From contig CAYZMS010000005.1 in the NCBI GenBank assembly GCA_964479625.1, positions 62,001-126,000 of the forward strand: 64,000 bases of DNA. The letters are read 5' to 3'. Made by a program: the position numbers and the translations under genes. Positions 33,538-42,936 of this stretch are shown piece after piece; the stretch's first letter is position 1, and the number at the start of each line of letters is the position of its first letter. Source of the DNA: CAYZMS01 sp964479625 (GTDB lineage: Bacteria > Bacteroidota > Bacteroidia > Chitinophagales > Saprospiraceae). The notes under the pieces were generated by a model. That model had not been told where the DNA came from. It did not search any database and saw nothing but the letters and a program-made list of their open reading frames with translations.

Positions 33538-35068
33538 GTGATACGAGTTGATTGGTCTGTGAAGTGGATCGAACGGTTTTTCTGAACGCAAAATAAAGCG
33601 AGAATCCCACTAGTAAGGAGGCTATTATTGCAAAGGTCGCCGCTACAGCGGGGTTCCTGACCTCTTCCTGCATGTACCAACTTATCCTTCCGTAATAGGT
33701 TCCGAAATGAACGATAATTGCGGTAACAGAAGCTGCTACAGGCGCCACAAGGGGGACTTTGCGAAAGAAGGTGCCCATTAAAACCGGTACGAAAGCTGCA
33801 GAGAAATAGGCGTAAACACCGTTTTGGGCAAAAATTCCTACGCTTAGACTGGGGTTTACCAACTGACCCCAGGATAGTACAATGGAAACCAAGGCCAAAA
33901 GGGCGATGACCACCTTATTGATAAGGATTAGACGTCGCTGGCGAAGACTGCCCTCGCCAAGAGCCCGGCCGGCCAAAGGCTCAATAATATCGGATGTAAT
34001 AGAGGTTGGTACCGTTTGGATCAAGCCTTCCAGGGTTGAAAGCCCGGCGGAAAGCAAACCTAAAATGACGATAAGACCGATGGCTACCGGAAATTCACTA
34101 ACTACATAGGCGGGAACGATCCCATCCATATTTAACGGAACACCATCCACCGTCAGGTCCGGGAAGCTAATGCGTGCATACAAGCCAACCAGGACCACCG
34201 AAAAGAAAATGGCCTCTACTACAATGGCAGTGGTCAAATAGCGATTGACGTCCCTTTCATCCTTTAATAATAAGGATTTGGTAATAATATGAGGTTGACA
34301 GACCACGGCTATCCCAACAACCAGCATACAAAAGGCAATTTCAAAAAAATCCCGGAATAGAAAGCTCTCCGGATTCGTAAGGGTAACCAGATTGGGGTCA
34401 ATTACCTGCAGTTTATCCATAAAGGCGTATACACCATCCTTGAAGTGGTCGTAACCGGAACCCAAAAGAATGAAGGCAACCACTAGCATAACACCTGCCT
34501 GAATGGTATTGGTGTACACCATGGAATTGGCCCCGCCAAACATCATATAGCCAAATACAAAGGTGACCAGGCCAAGTAATACGTGCCATTCTTCCGCATT
34601 TAAAGACATGGAAAGGACTTTGGTCATACCTACGCAGATCAATACGATAAAGGTGATCAGCAAAAGAGAAAGAAAACCAAAAAATACTGCATAGGCCTTA
34701 CTACCGTAACGCTTGCCGATCCACTGGGCCATGGTAAGTGCCTTGACAGATACGCCCTGAGTTCGAAACTTTTTGGTAAAGACAATCAAACTGGCATAAA
34801 CCCCCAGAGGCATGATTACCCCAAAGGCTAAAAGGCCACTAATACCATATAGTGCAATGAAGCCTGGATTGATGATGAAGGTGGCAGCACTGGTGATGGA
34901 AGCTGCCAGGGATAATCCCACCACCACCGGGGAAAAAGCAATAGTCCCTACGGCATAGTCCTTTATGGACTGGGTACGTAAAGCCCCGCGAATAACAAAA
35001 AACAGTATGACCCCTCCATATAAGGCGATCAGAATTGCCGTTGCCCACATCATTTGCGAAGATGCCAT
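33509..35068 (-). CDS. Sodium:solute symporter (SSS family)
   Basis: A 519-residue inner-membrane transporter with about thirteen hydrophobic helices, fitting the LeuT-fold SSS family. The Na+-site region is ASITSAATFIINPGFI in helix 1, with the family loop DYAVGTIAFSPVVVGLSLAA before it. The TMAQWIGKRYGSKA and GLLSAGLSTLEGLIQTVPTS segments are also typical. The branch appears closer to carboxylate/pantothenate-type transporters than to sugar transporters, but this is an impression. It is the first gene of a four-gene minus-strand unit and overlaps the hydrolase gene by 29 bases. A -7 box TATTTTTG lies at 35161-35154, with a GGTTGACTTAA motif just upstream at the -33 position. Confidence 0.87.
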   Translation of the reverse strand: MASSQMMWATAILIALYGGVILFFVIRGALRTQSIKDYAVGTIAFSPVVVGLSLAASITSAATFIINPGFIALYGISGLLAFGVIMPLGVYASLIVFTKKFRTQGVSVKALTMAQWIGKRYGSKAYAVFFGFLSLLLITFIVLICVGMTKVLSMSLNAEEWHVLLGLVTFVFGYMMFGGANSMVYTNTIQAGVMLVVAFILLGSGYDHFKDGVYAFMDKLQVIDPNLVTLTNPESFLFRDFFEIAFCMLVVGIAVVCQPHIITKSLLLKDERDVNRYLTTAIVVEAIFFSVVLVGLYARISFPDLTVDGVPLNMDGIVPAYVVSEFPVAIGLIVILGLLSAGLSTLEGLIQTVPTSITSDIIEPLAGRALGEGSLRQRRLILINKVVIALLALVSIVLSWGQLVNPSLSVGIFAQNGVYAYFSAAFVPVLMGTFFRKVPLVAPVAASVTAIIVHFGTYYGRISWYMQEEVRNPAVAATFAIIASLLVGFSLYFAFRKTVRSTSQTNQLVSHEEILPATD

Positions 35069-35153
35069 AACAGTAGTTGTTAATCCTTTCTCGAAGTATT
35101 ATTCCGCTTTAAAAGCATATGCAAAATAAATAATGGAAAACAGGCTTTCAGAC

Positions 35154-35161
35154 CAAAAATA
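35154..35161 (-). promoter_or_regulatory. -7 box of the symporter operon
   Basis: The minus strand reads TATTTTTG, an exact TAnnTTTG match, 86-93 bases upstream of the symporter ATG. The GGTTGACTTAA motif at 35184-35194 sits 22-32 bases upstream, where a -33 element or a regulator would bind. Confidence 0.45.
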
Positions 35162-35183
35162 TAATAGATGACCTATTTTAAAA

Positions 35184-35526
35184 GGTTGACTTAAAACCAT
35201 GAATTTTTTTTTTCAAAATAAATATCTGTTAATCAATATTTTAAAATAGAAAATAAAGGGGTTGACTATTCCTGTTCTGGATGGAATTTTTGAATGGTGA
35301 TAGAAGTTAGATCATCTAAAAGTAGAATAAGCAAGAGAATTGGATGAGCATACTTTTTACATAAACGTCTGATTAATAATACTATATGCAGACAGGCTTC
35401 CTTTTAGAAAAGAAAGAAGCCCAATTTTTTTGGGAAAATAATCAAGTATTGGTCAAGTATTATTTTTTAAGAACTAAAAAATTGATAATCAGGGTTTTGT
35501 TGAAAAATTAAACACTTAAGTCAACC
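35184..35526. promoter_or_regulatory. Paired 11-bp inverted motif, candidate operator
   Basis: GGTTGACTTAA at 35184-35194 recurs as its exact reverse complement TTAAGTCAACC at 35516-35526, 321 bases apart. One copy faces each divergent gene set. A shared regulator or DNA looping is possible; chance occurrence in AT-rich sequence is not excluded. Confidence 0.3.
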
Positions 35527-35677
35527 ATTTTCGATAGAAATACAAGCCTTCGGGCAAGGGGTTCAGCACTTAATTTTATTTCAAAATTTCCTTCGGGGTA
35601 CATTACATAATCAACCCGAATAATCTAGAAAGCAAGATTAATTTGCTCTTTTATTTCAAAACTTAAAACACTTACTC

Positions 35678-38143
35678 ATGAAACCTGCCCTGACACTTCT
35701 TTTGACCTTTCTATGTGTTGGACTTTGGGCGCAAAATACGGTTACCGGAACCGTAACCGATCTGGATACCCGAGAGCCCCTGATCGGAGCGAATGTACAA
35801 GTAGATGGAACGACCACTGGCGCGGTAACGGATATTGACGGTAAATTCCAGCTCAGTGGCTTGGAGAACGGAACCCTTCGGTTAGTGGTTAGTTATACTG
35901 GATATGAAACAGTAGTGGAGACGGTCACTTTAACCGGCGGATCTACAGAAGTTAACTTCGCCCTGGCTTCCGGGCTTATGTTTGGAGAAGAAGTGGTGAT
36001 CTCCGGTTCCAGGCGCCGGGAAAAACTTACCGAATCACCTGCAACTATTGAAACCGTGATTGCTGATGAAATTCAAAGTTATGCAGGTGCCCCTGCAGAA
36101 TTATTAGCCCGCCAAAAAGGGCTGGATTATTTCAGAGCGGGAGTTGCGTCTCCTGCGATCAATGTTCGTGGATTCAATTCGAATTTTAACTCGAAAAACC
36201 TTCAGGTTACCGATGGTCGGTACTCTACCTTGATTGCAACCGGTTTGCCTTTTGGACCTCTGAATACCACTATCAAGGAAGACATTGAGCGTATTGAAGT
36301 CGTACTTGGGCCCAATTCTACCATGTACGGGCCAAACGCGCACAATGGCCTGGTCAACACCATTACCAAAGACCCCCGCACCAGTGCCGGAACAACTATC
36401 GCACTAGGAGCCGGTAATCAGAGCTACCTTTCGGGCCGCGTACGGCATGCGCAGGTGTTGAGTGATAAGTTTGCCTTCAAGATCATGGGAGAATACACTC
36501 AGGCCGAAGAGTTTGAATACGCAGATACCGTTTATATCGATCGGCTGAATGCAGAGGGGCAACCTGGCTTGGACGGTGTAAAAGAAGCTTATGAAGAATT
36601 TGAACTGGACCGGGATGTCAACTTCCTTCGTACCGAAGCCGCACTGTACTACACTCCCAAGGAAAATATGGACATCATCTTCAATTACGGTCGTAGTAAC
36701 AGTACCTACCTCTCACCCACCAACGTGGGGCGCAACCAGATCATTGACTGGGTGATCGATTACTATCAGGTTCGCTTCTCCACGCCGCGCTTTTATGTGC
36801 AGGCTAACCTTACCGGCTCCAGAACAGATGACACCTATTCCATCGATGAACGAACTAAGCAATATTGGCGGGGTATAGATGCCGGGCTCTCCGAAGAAGA
36901 AGCTGGTGGAGATTTTTCTTATGCTAGTGGCGCCTTATTCCAGGATAACTCCCGTCGTTGGTCGGCTGAAGCTCAATACAACAATACGTTTGGTAGGCTG
37001 GAACTGATCGCTGGAGTGCAATACTTTCTTGATCAGGCCAACTCTCTTGGTACTTACCTGCTGGATGAAGATGAGGACGATTATATTGACGTAGCCCAGT
37101 TGGGCGGGTATGCCCACTTGCAGTATGATTTCGGTAGTGGCTGGAAGGCCATCGCCGCCGGCCGTATCGATGATCATGAGATTTACGGAACAAACTTCGT
37201 ACCTAAATTTGGTCTTTTGAAAAGCGGAAATTTTGGTACTGTGCGCCTGACCTATGGGCAGGGGATTGCGGCACCAACCATCCTAAACATGTTCGGCAAC
37301 CTTTTCAATGGGTTGATCCTTGGAAATGCAGAGGGGTTCACACTGGTTGATGGAACAGAAGTTCCTGCCCAAAGTGTAGAAAAACTGCAAACCATTGAAT
37401 TGGGTTATCGTGGCCAGATCGTTCCCAATAAACTGTACGTTGACGCAAACGCTTATTATAATATTTCAGAAGACTTCCTAAGCCCACTGCAGGTACTGGG
37501 CGTGGCTACTTTCCGGGGAGATACGCCTATTGACGAAGTACAGGACGGATTTGGAGCGCTTGGTGGCCTTGTAGCCAGCTATGTCAATTTTGGGCAGTTC
37601 AATACTTATGGATTTGACCTGAGTGCTACCTACGCCTTTAACAATAAATTGAGCGCTTTTGTCAATTACTCTTTCTTCGACTATGAGATTAATGAAGATG
37701 ACCTGGAAAACGATTTCGACGGGAATGGAGAGGTAAACTTCCTGGATCTGCTGGTCAATGCGCCTACGAATAAAGCGGGGGCAGGGCTGACCTACCGGGG
37801 GAATAAGTTTTATGGGACCATTTTCGGTCGTTGGGTAGAAGCCTACAACTACTTCTCCAGCTTTCAGATCGCTTCGGAAACCATTCCTGGTGAAACCTAT
37901 CGTGGTGTTCCGATTGTTGAAAATGCCCGTAGTGCAGATGCCTTCAACTATGGCCCATTGGGAGATTTTATCACCCTTGATGTCAATCTGGGGTATCGGC
38001 TTAGTGATGTCTTTACAGTGAATGCGCAGGTTACCAACTTGTTCGATACGGAAATGCGGGAGTTTACCGCAGCTCCGCCAACGGGCCGATTGTTCAACCT
38101 GGAGCTGTTGGTCAACTTGCCGGCCATTAGCCCGAATAAATAA
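35678..38143 (+). CDS. TonB-dependent outer-membrane receptor
   Basis: An 821-residue outer-membrane receptor. A signal peptide (MKPALTLLLTFLCVGLWAQ) is followed by a carboxypeptidase-regulatory-like beta-sandwich (about 20-100; GTVTDLDTREPLIGANVQVDG), a plug domain (about 110-230; VVISGSRRREKLTESPATIE, then VVLGPNSTMYGPNAHNGLVN) and a 22-stranded barrel to the C-terminus (VTNLFDTEMREF). The TonB box is probably near EEVVISGS. No SusD-like partner follows, so a glycan SusCD system is not supported; import of a small or lipophilic compound is more likely. It faces the symporter-hydrolase operon across the 609-bp AT-rich region and is followed by a hairpin at 38184-38213 and the KAS III-like gene. 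Confidence 0.92.
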   Translation: MKPALTLLLTFLCVGLWAQNTVTGTVTDLDTREPLIGANVQVDGTTTGAVTDIDGKFQLSGLENGTLRLVVSYTGYETVVETVTLTGGSTEVNFALASGLMFGEEVVISGSRRREKLTESPATIETVIADEIQSYAGAPAELLARQKGLDYFRAGVASPAINVRGFNSNFNSKNLQVTDGRYSTLIATGLPFGPLNTTIKEDIERIEVVLGPNSTMYGPNAHNGLVNTITKDPRTSAGTTIALGAGNQSYLSGRVRHAQVLSDKFAFKIMGEYTQAEEFEYADTVYIDRLNAEGQPGLDGVKEAYEEFELDRDVNFLRTEAALYYTPKENMDIIFNYGRSNSTYLSPTNVGRNQIIDWVIDYYQVRFSTPRFYVQANLTGSRTDDTYSIDERTKQYWRGIDAGLSEEEAGGDFSYASGALFQDNSRRWSAEAQYNNTFGRLELIAGVQYFLDQANSLGTYLLDEDEDDYIDVAQLGGYAHLQYDFGSGWKAIAAGRIDDHEIYGTNFVPKFGLLKSGNFGTVRLTYGQGIAAPTILNMFGNLFNGLILGNAEGFTLVDGTEVPAQSVEKLQTIELGYRGQIVPNKLYVDANAYYNISEDFLSPLQVLGVATFRGDTPIDEVQDGFGALGGLVASYVNFGQFNTYGFDLSATYAFNNKLSAFVNYSFFDYEINEDDLENDFDGNGEVNFLDLLVNAPTNKAGAGLTYRGNKFYGTIFGRWVEAYNYFSSFQIASETIPGETYRGVPIVENARSADAFNYGPLGDFITLDVNLGYRLSDVFTVNAQVTNLFDTEMREFTAAPPTGRLFNLELLVNLPAISPNK

Positions 38144-38183
38144 GGTTAATATTTTTCATTTTAGTGTTTAATTAACGCTGTTG

Positions 38184-38213
38184 GAATGGAGGCTGTTTTA
38201 AAAGCCTCCATTC
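38184..38213 (+). terminator. Hairpin after the TonB receptor
   Basis: GAATGGAGGCT, loop GTTTTAAA, AGCCTCCATTC: a perfect 11-bp stem 41 bases after the receptor stop. No T tract follows on the plus strand. It may protect the 3' end of the receptor mRNA or attenuate read-through into the two enzyme genes, which lack an obvious promoter of their own. Confidence 0.5.
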
Positions 38214-38256
38214 AACGGTAAGCCATATAACTAACCTACACATATCACCGAACCAA

Positions 38257-39246
38257 ATGCGGAATGCCAAAATCGTAGCTTCCGGCATGTATGCCCCGGA
38301 ACGCGTTCTGAGAAATGCCTTTTTTGACGAACTATTGGGAGAGGATGTCAGTACCTGGTTAGCGGAAAATGTCCAAATTTACGAGCGTCGTTGGTGCGGC
38401 CCGAATGAAAGTACCGCTGACCTTTGTGAAGCGGCTGCCAGGCAAGCCCTTGGCAATGCTGGCTTGCAGGCGGAAGACCTGGATCTTATTATTATTTCAA
38501 CAGACACCCCCGAGTTTGTTTCCCCCTCCACGGCTTCGGTTGTACAGCATCGGTTGGGCGCGAAAAAGGCTGGGTCTTTCGACATCAATACCGCCTGCGC
38601 AGGCTTTGTGACTGCACTGGATATGGCCGCCAAATACATAAAGGCCGACGAACAGTACCAAAATGTATTGGTGATCGGTGGCTATGCAATGAGCAAATAC
38701 CTGAACCTAGAAGATAAAAAAACCGTAACGCTATTCGCCGATGGCGCAGGAGCTGTTATTTTAACCGCCGATTCGAGTGGAGCACATGGCCTGCTGAGCA
38801 GTCAATTGATCACTCATGGCCAGTACAATGAATGGATGGGCATCTATGGGGGCGCTACGCGGCAACCAATAGACCAAGCCGTTTTGGTAAATCATGACCA
38901 TCAACTGAAGTTCGTTCGAAAATTCCCGAAAGAACTCAACCCGGAAACCTGGACCCAAATGGCCTGCACCATGAGCGACCGCCTAAATATTAAACCAGAT
39001 GATGTTGATCATTATTTTATTACGCAGATCAACATCAATGCCATTTGGGAAACCATGGACCGTTTAAAGCAGGACCGGGCCAAGGCTCCCACAATTATGC
39101 ATTATTACGGGTATACGGGTTCAGCTTGTATACCAATGGCCTTTCACCAGGCCTGGGAAGGGGGTAGGGTGAAGGAAGGCGACCTGGCGTTTTTTATCGG
39201 TTCGGGAGGCGGGTTAGCTTTTGCGGGAGCAGCTTTTCGAATTTAG
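38257..39246 (+). CDS. KAS III (FabH)-like thiolase-fold protein lacking the catalytic His and Asn
   Basis: A 329-residue thiolase-superfamily protein of the ketoacyl synthase III type. The acyl-accepting cysteine is present as Cys114 in INTACAGFVTA. Aligning the C-terminal half to E. coli FabH by eye, the catalytic His of PHQAN is replaced by Thr256 in YFITQINI, and the Asn of HGNTSAAS is replaced by Tyr286 in YYGYTGSAC. The glycine-rich C-terminal FIGSGGGLAF is kept. Loss of both decarboxylation residues argues against ordinary KAS III chemistry; an acyl-transfer role from the cysteine is possible. The gene is 14 bases upstream of an acyl-CoA ligase gene on the same strand, so the ligase may supply its acyl substrate. 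Fold is well supported, reaction is not. Confidence 0.82.
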   Translation: MRNAKIVASGMYAPERVLRNAFFDELLGEDVSTWLAENVQIYERRWCGPNESTADLCEAAARQALGNAGLQAEDLDLIIISTDTPEFVSPSTASVVQHRLGAKKAGSFDINTACAGFVTALDMAAKYIKADEQYQNVLVIGGYAMSKYLNLEDKKTVTLFADGAGAVILTADSSGAHGLLSSQLITHGQYNEWMGIYGGATRQPIDQAVLVNHDHQLKFVRKFPKELNPETWTQMACTMSDRLNIKPDDVDHYFITQININAIWETMDRLKQDRAKAPTIMHYYGYTGSACIPMAFHQAWEGGRVKEGDLAFFIGSGGGLAFAGAAFRI

Positions 39247-39260
39247 TAATTTGTTGCGAC

Positions 39261-40775
39261 ATGGATGATTGGATGAGCAAATGGGCGGTGTACAGTCCGG
39301 ATAAAGTTGCATTGAAGGAATTCGAGACCGGACGTACACTGACCTATGAAAGGTTGAATGCCCTGGGCAACCGACTGGCCCGGTACCTGACCGAAGACCT
39401 GGCTCTGAAAAAGGGAGATCGAATTGCCGTTCTGGCTGAAAATTGCCTGGAATTTATTCTACTGTTTTCTGCCTGCCAAAAAACGGGCTTGATCCTTTGT
39501 CCATTAAACTACCGGCTGGCTGCCCCGGAAATTGATTATTTATTGAATGATGCTGAACCGGGCCTGGTCATAGGAGAATCTAAATTTCAGCACCTGCTGG
39601 ATGCGGCCCCGGCTTACCAAAAGGTACAGCATCGCCTTTCGCTAAGTGCCCTTGCCGACCTGGCCCACCCTTCGAAAAAACAAGCAGCAGATGCTCCTTA
39701 CCCTGCTGTTGAGATCGAGGAGGAGCATCCCATCTTCATTTTATACACCTCTGGTACGACCGGTTTTCCCAAAGGGGCCTTGTACACCCGGAAAATGCTA
39801 TTCTGGAACAGCATTAATACGGCCATGAGCCTTATCATCAATGCAGATAGCAGGACGATCAATTGCATGCCGCCCTTCCATACCGGTGGATGGAACGTGC
39901 TGCTCACGCCCTTTCTGCACCATGGCGGCTATACTTGTTTGATGAAAAAATTTGAACCGGAGGCTGTATTAGAGTTGCTGAAAACAGAATCGCCTACCTT
40001 GTTTATGGGGGTGCCCACAATGCTAAAAATGATCGCTGATTGCAAAGGGTTTGAGGGGGCGGACCTATCCAGCCTGTATTATATTATCGTGGGTGGAGAG
40101 CCCATGCCGGTCCCCCTTATCGAACGCTGGCATTCGAAGAAGGTCTTTATTCGGCAAGGCTATGGTATGACGGAAGTGGGCCCTAATCTTACCTCTCTAC
40201 ACCATTCGGATGCCATTCGAAAAAAAGGCAGCATTGGCCGCCCTAACTTTTACGTTCAAACCCGGATCGTGGAAGAGAACGGCAGGGAAGTGGAGGTGAA
40301 TGAAGCAGGGGAATTGCTGCTAAAAGGCCCTATGGTCACTCCAGGCTATTGGCGGAATCCAGAAGCCACCCGTAAAGCACTGCACGATGGTTGGTTCCAC
40401 ACCGGTGATATGCTACGTCGCGACGTAGAGGGCTATCTTTACGTTGTAGATCGCATAAAAAATATGTTCATTTCCGGCGGGGAAAACGTCTATCCCGCAG
40501 AAGTGGAGCGGGTGTTGGTCAGTCACCAAAAGGTGCAGGCGGCAGCTGTGATCGGAATTCCCCACCCTAAATGGGGCGAAGTAGGCCGTGCCTTTGTCGT
40601 TCCCAATGGTGATCTTACAGAAGCTGACCTGATTGACTTCTGTAAACAACACCTGGCTAAGTTTAAAGTCCCTAAGCAAATCACTTTCCTGGCCGAGTTG
40701 CCCCTTAGTTCAACTGGTAAGATCAATAAGCTGGCCCTGAAGGATGAAGGAAGGGAAATGGGCAGTTCGATCTAA
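39261..40775 (+). CDS. AMP-forming acyl-CoA synthetase
   Basis: A 504-residue ANL-superfamily ligase that activates a carboxylic acid as acyl-AMP and transfers it to CoA. Visible motifs are the phosphate loop ILYTSGTTGFPKGA near residue 160, YGMTEVGP near 300, GWFHTGDM with the ribose-binding Asp, the hinge VDRIKNMFISGGENVYPAEVE, and the catalytic lysine in PLSSTGKINKLAL near the C-terminus. Length is normal for the medium/long-chain and aryl subgroups. It follows the KAS III-like gene by 14 bases. With the divergent symporter and exported hydrolase it suggests uptake and activation of a carboxylic acid. Chain length or aromatic nature of the substrate cannot be read from sequence. Confidence 0.92.
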   Translation: MDDWMSKWAVYSPDKVALKEFETGRTLTYERLNALGNRLARYLTEDLALKKGDRIAVLAENCLEFILLFSACQKTGLILCPLNYRLAAPEIDYLLNDAEPGLVIGESKFQHLLDAAPAYQKVQHRLSLSALADLAHPSKKQAADAPYPAVEIEEEHPIFILYTSGTTGFPKGALYTRKMLFWNSINTAMSLIINADSRTINCMPPFHTGGWNVLLTPFLHHGGYTCLMKKFEPEAVLELLKTESPTLFMGVPTMLKMIADCKGFEGADLSSLYYIIVGGEPMPVPLIERWHSKKVFIRQGYGMTEVGPNLTSLHHSDAIRKKGSIGRPNFYVQTRIVEENGREVEVNEAGELLLKGPMVTPGYWRNPEATRKALHDGWFHTGDMLRRDVEGYLYVVDRIKNMFISGGENVYPAEVERVLVSHQKVQAAAVIGIPHPKWGEVGRAFVVPNGDLTEADLIDFCKQHLAKFKVPKQITFLAELPLSSTGKINKLALKDEGREMGSSI

Positions 40776-41010
40776 CCCCCTTAAGTTGCCCTGGAGGTAC
40801 TATTTGGTCAGGGGCTTTGTCCAGCCCGGGTAGATTATCTTGGATTATGCTTTTATTTTTAACTACCATTATTACACGATAGGCTTTTTGAATAGCCTTG
40901 TGGTGAACGTATTTTCATGAAGTTAAGATAGCGTCAGGCTGTTTACCCCGATCGGTTGTCCGACTAACAGCCAGTCCTAGGCTCAAACTTCAAGGTCCAA
41001 TCCGGGTCCA

Positions 41011-42762
41011 CTAATGTTCGCCCACCAGTCTGGTAACAGGGTATCGGTTGACCGTAGGCTCAAAGTAGGGGCTGTTCTTGTAGATGAATTCCAGTTGGGC
41101 ACGGGGGGAATCGGCGAATTCTGGGTCTTCCGCTTTGCGGCTTTGGAATGCCTTTTGCAGGTCTGGGTTGTTTTGAAGGTATTCCCAGGCGGTATCTTCG
41201 AACACGTAGCTACTGAAGTACTCCTTTTGCTGCAGGATGCCGTCAAAGAAATTCCAGGCGAAGAAAGAGTCCGGGCCCTGAGGTTCCAAGGTTTCGATAA
41301 TGTAGCGTTTGGCTGGCTGGTCGAGCGATACGAGGTAGTCACCGGCCCGGTAAGACCATTCCTGTGTTCGGGTTTCGACCTGCACATTACGGTGGAGGAA
41401 ATGCCCTTCGTAGGGGCTTTCCGGACTATCATGAGCGGTGATGTAATAGGCTTCCACTTCCAGGGTAGTGTCTTTTTCCAAGGTTTGTAATTGCACGCCA
41501 TTCCATCGGAGTCGATCGATTACGGCTGAGTATGCCTGGGGTAGCAGGTAGGCTTTGGGGGCCCTTACCCTTAAGGTAGATTGATAATAATTGTAGTAGG
41601 GGATGGTAGCCGTCCAGGCTTGTTGGTGATCATAGTACAAACGATCTTCCCCATGAATACGGCTGGGCTTATATGCGGCGCGGTACCCCTTGAAAGTAAT
41701 GGAGTCAACCTGGCTTTGGTCGAGGGTCCACTGTAAATCAAAACTATCCTGTGCGGTGACAGCGCGGTAGGCCTGAGCCCGTAAGCTTCGAATGCGTTGC
41801 CGGTTGTCATAGGCCAGGTCGAGCAGGTTATCCATAAAGTGGTAAACGGACCAGACGCGGTTTCGAAAAGGCTTTAACATATGCGTTTCCGGCATAAAAC
41901 TGATAGCGTGATGTAAGGCGGCATAACCGGAGGAATAGCGAGGTAGATCAAGGAAGCCGGCGATGCCATTCTCAGGGGTGCCTCGGGCATACACATAAGG
42001 TGTCATTTCCCATTCATCTTCGGCCATGGCCTCGTATAAAGGGGGAAGCAACTCATTTTGCATAAAGGCCGCCAGGCCCGGATCCAATTTATTATGCTGA
42101 GTGGCGATAAGGGTGATGGAGTACTGGTAGTCGGCCCCGTTTGAAGTATGGTTATCAATAAAAATATCCGGATCCCAATAGTTATAGACCTGGTTGAAAG
42201 TTTGGGCATTTTTCGAATCGCACTTGATAAAATCACGGTTGAGGTCTAGGTTTCGGGCGTTGCCCCGGAACCCATAAGCCTCCGGCCCCTCCTGGTTGGC
42301 CCTGCTGAACCCGCTGCGATTTAGAGCGCCTCCCAGGTTGTACATGGGAACGATGACCAGTACGATCCGGTCGAGCAAGCCCCGCCGATCCGGCTGCTGA
42401 AGTAGATCTCGAACGAGCATCATGCTGGCATCTACCCCACAGGGCTCTCCCGGGTGTATGGCGTTGTTGACAAAGACAATTAGCTTTTCCTGCCGCTTAA
42501 GGATATCCGGATCGAATATCCCATCTACGGATAGAATGAGGGTATGTAAGGGCAGGCCGATATCGGTCGGTCCGTTCTCCATTAATTGTAAGCGTCCGGG
42601 ATAGGCTTCCGCCAGTCGCTGGTAGTAATCAATGACTTCTTCATAGCTGGCAGAATAATTTTCCTTTTTTTCGAAAGGGGTCACCCAATCCTGGGCGAAT
42701 AGGAGAGAACAAGGTGGTAAGTAAAACAATACCAGCAGGATCACTAAACTTTTTCGAGCCAT
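41011..42762 (-). CDS. Exported M14 family zinc carboxypeptidase
   Basis: A 583-residue secreted metallopeptidase. Residues 1-23 form a signal peptide (MARKSLVILLVLFYLPPCSLLFAQ). The zinc site of the carboxypeptidase fold is His and Glu in NAIHPGEPCGVDASMM near residue 99 and the third ligand His in FIDNHTSNGADYQY near residue 205. The Asn-Arg pair of the substrate site is in LDLNRDFIKCD. The C-terminal portion (about 350-583) is a beta-rich extension without a recognised name. Members hydrolyse C-terminal residues of peptides or peptidoglycan-derived peptides. The gene is isolated; AGGCT/AGCCT at 40881-40898 may form a 3' hairpin. Confidence 0.87.
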   Translation of the reverse strand: MARKSLVILLVLFYLPPCSLLFAQDWVTPFEKKENYSASYEEVIDYYQRLAEAYPGRLQLMENGPTDIGLPLHTLILSVDGIFDPDILKRQEKLIVFVNNAIHPGEPCGVDASMMLVRDLLQQPDRRGLLDRIVLVIVPMYNLGGALNRSGFSRANQEGPEAYGFRGNARNLDLNRDFIKCDSKNAQTFNQVYNYWDPDIFIDNHTSNGADYQYSITLIATQHNKLDPGLAAFMQNELLPPLYEAMAEDEWEMTPYVYARGTPENGIAGFLDLPRYSSGYAALHHAISFMPETHMLKPFRNRVWSVYHFMDNLLDLAYDNRQRIRSLRAQAYRAVTAQDSFDLQWTLDQSQVDSITFKGYRAAYKPSRIHGEDRLYYDHQQAWTATIPYYNYYQSTLRVRAPKAYLLPQAYSAVIDRLRWNGVQLQTLEKDTTLEVEAYYITAHDSPESPYEGHFLHRNVQVETRTQEWSYRAGDYLVSLDQPAKRYIIETLEPQGPDSFFAWNFFDGILQQKEYFSSYVFEDTAWEYLQNNPDLQKAFQSRKAEDPEFADSPRAQLEFIYKNSPYFEPTVNRYPVTRLVGEH

Positions 42763-42936
42763 TGACGGTCTAAATTTTTATATACGCAATAAGAGATCGT
42801 GAAAAAAGTTAAGAGTACCTTAACCATCCTTGGTCCTAAGCCCGTGCACTTTATAATTGAATTGATCGTTCGGGGCTTTACTTCCCGGCAGATAAGATAA
42901 TAGAAATTCGGTACCGGATAAAATTCAACAAAGGCA

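Larger units (their letters stand above)
35069..35677. other. AT-rich divergent regulatory region (609 bp)
   Basis: No gene is seen. The region is strongly AT-rich and separates the symporter operon (-) from the TonB receptor operon (+). It contains a -7 box for the symporter (35161-35154) and an exact 11-bp inverted repeat pair, GGTTGACTTAA at 35184-35194 and TTAAGTCAACC at 35516-35526. No exact TAnnTTTG was found on the plus strand before the receptor; TAATTTGC near 35640 is one base short. Confidence 0.5.

Noticed and set aside
35678..38143. A SusC-type receptor of a polysaccharide utilisation locus.
   Set aside because: No SusD-like gene follows, the protein is shorter than typical SusC, and no glycoside hydrolase is linked.
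31743..40775. An OleABCD-type olefin cluster (thiolase, hydrolase, ligase, SDR).
   Set aside because: The hydrolase has a signal peptide, the SDR is a short classical FabG-like form rather than OleD, and the thiolase lacks the OleA His and Asn; gene order and strands also differ.
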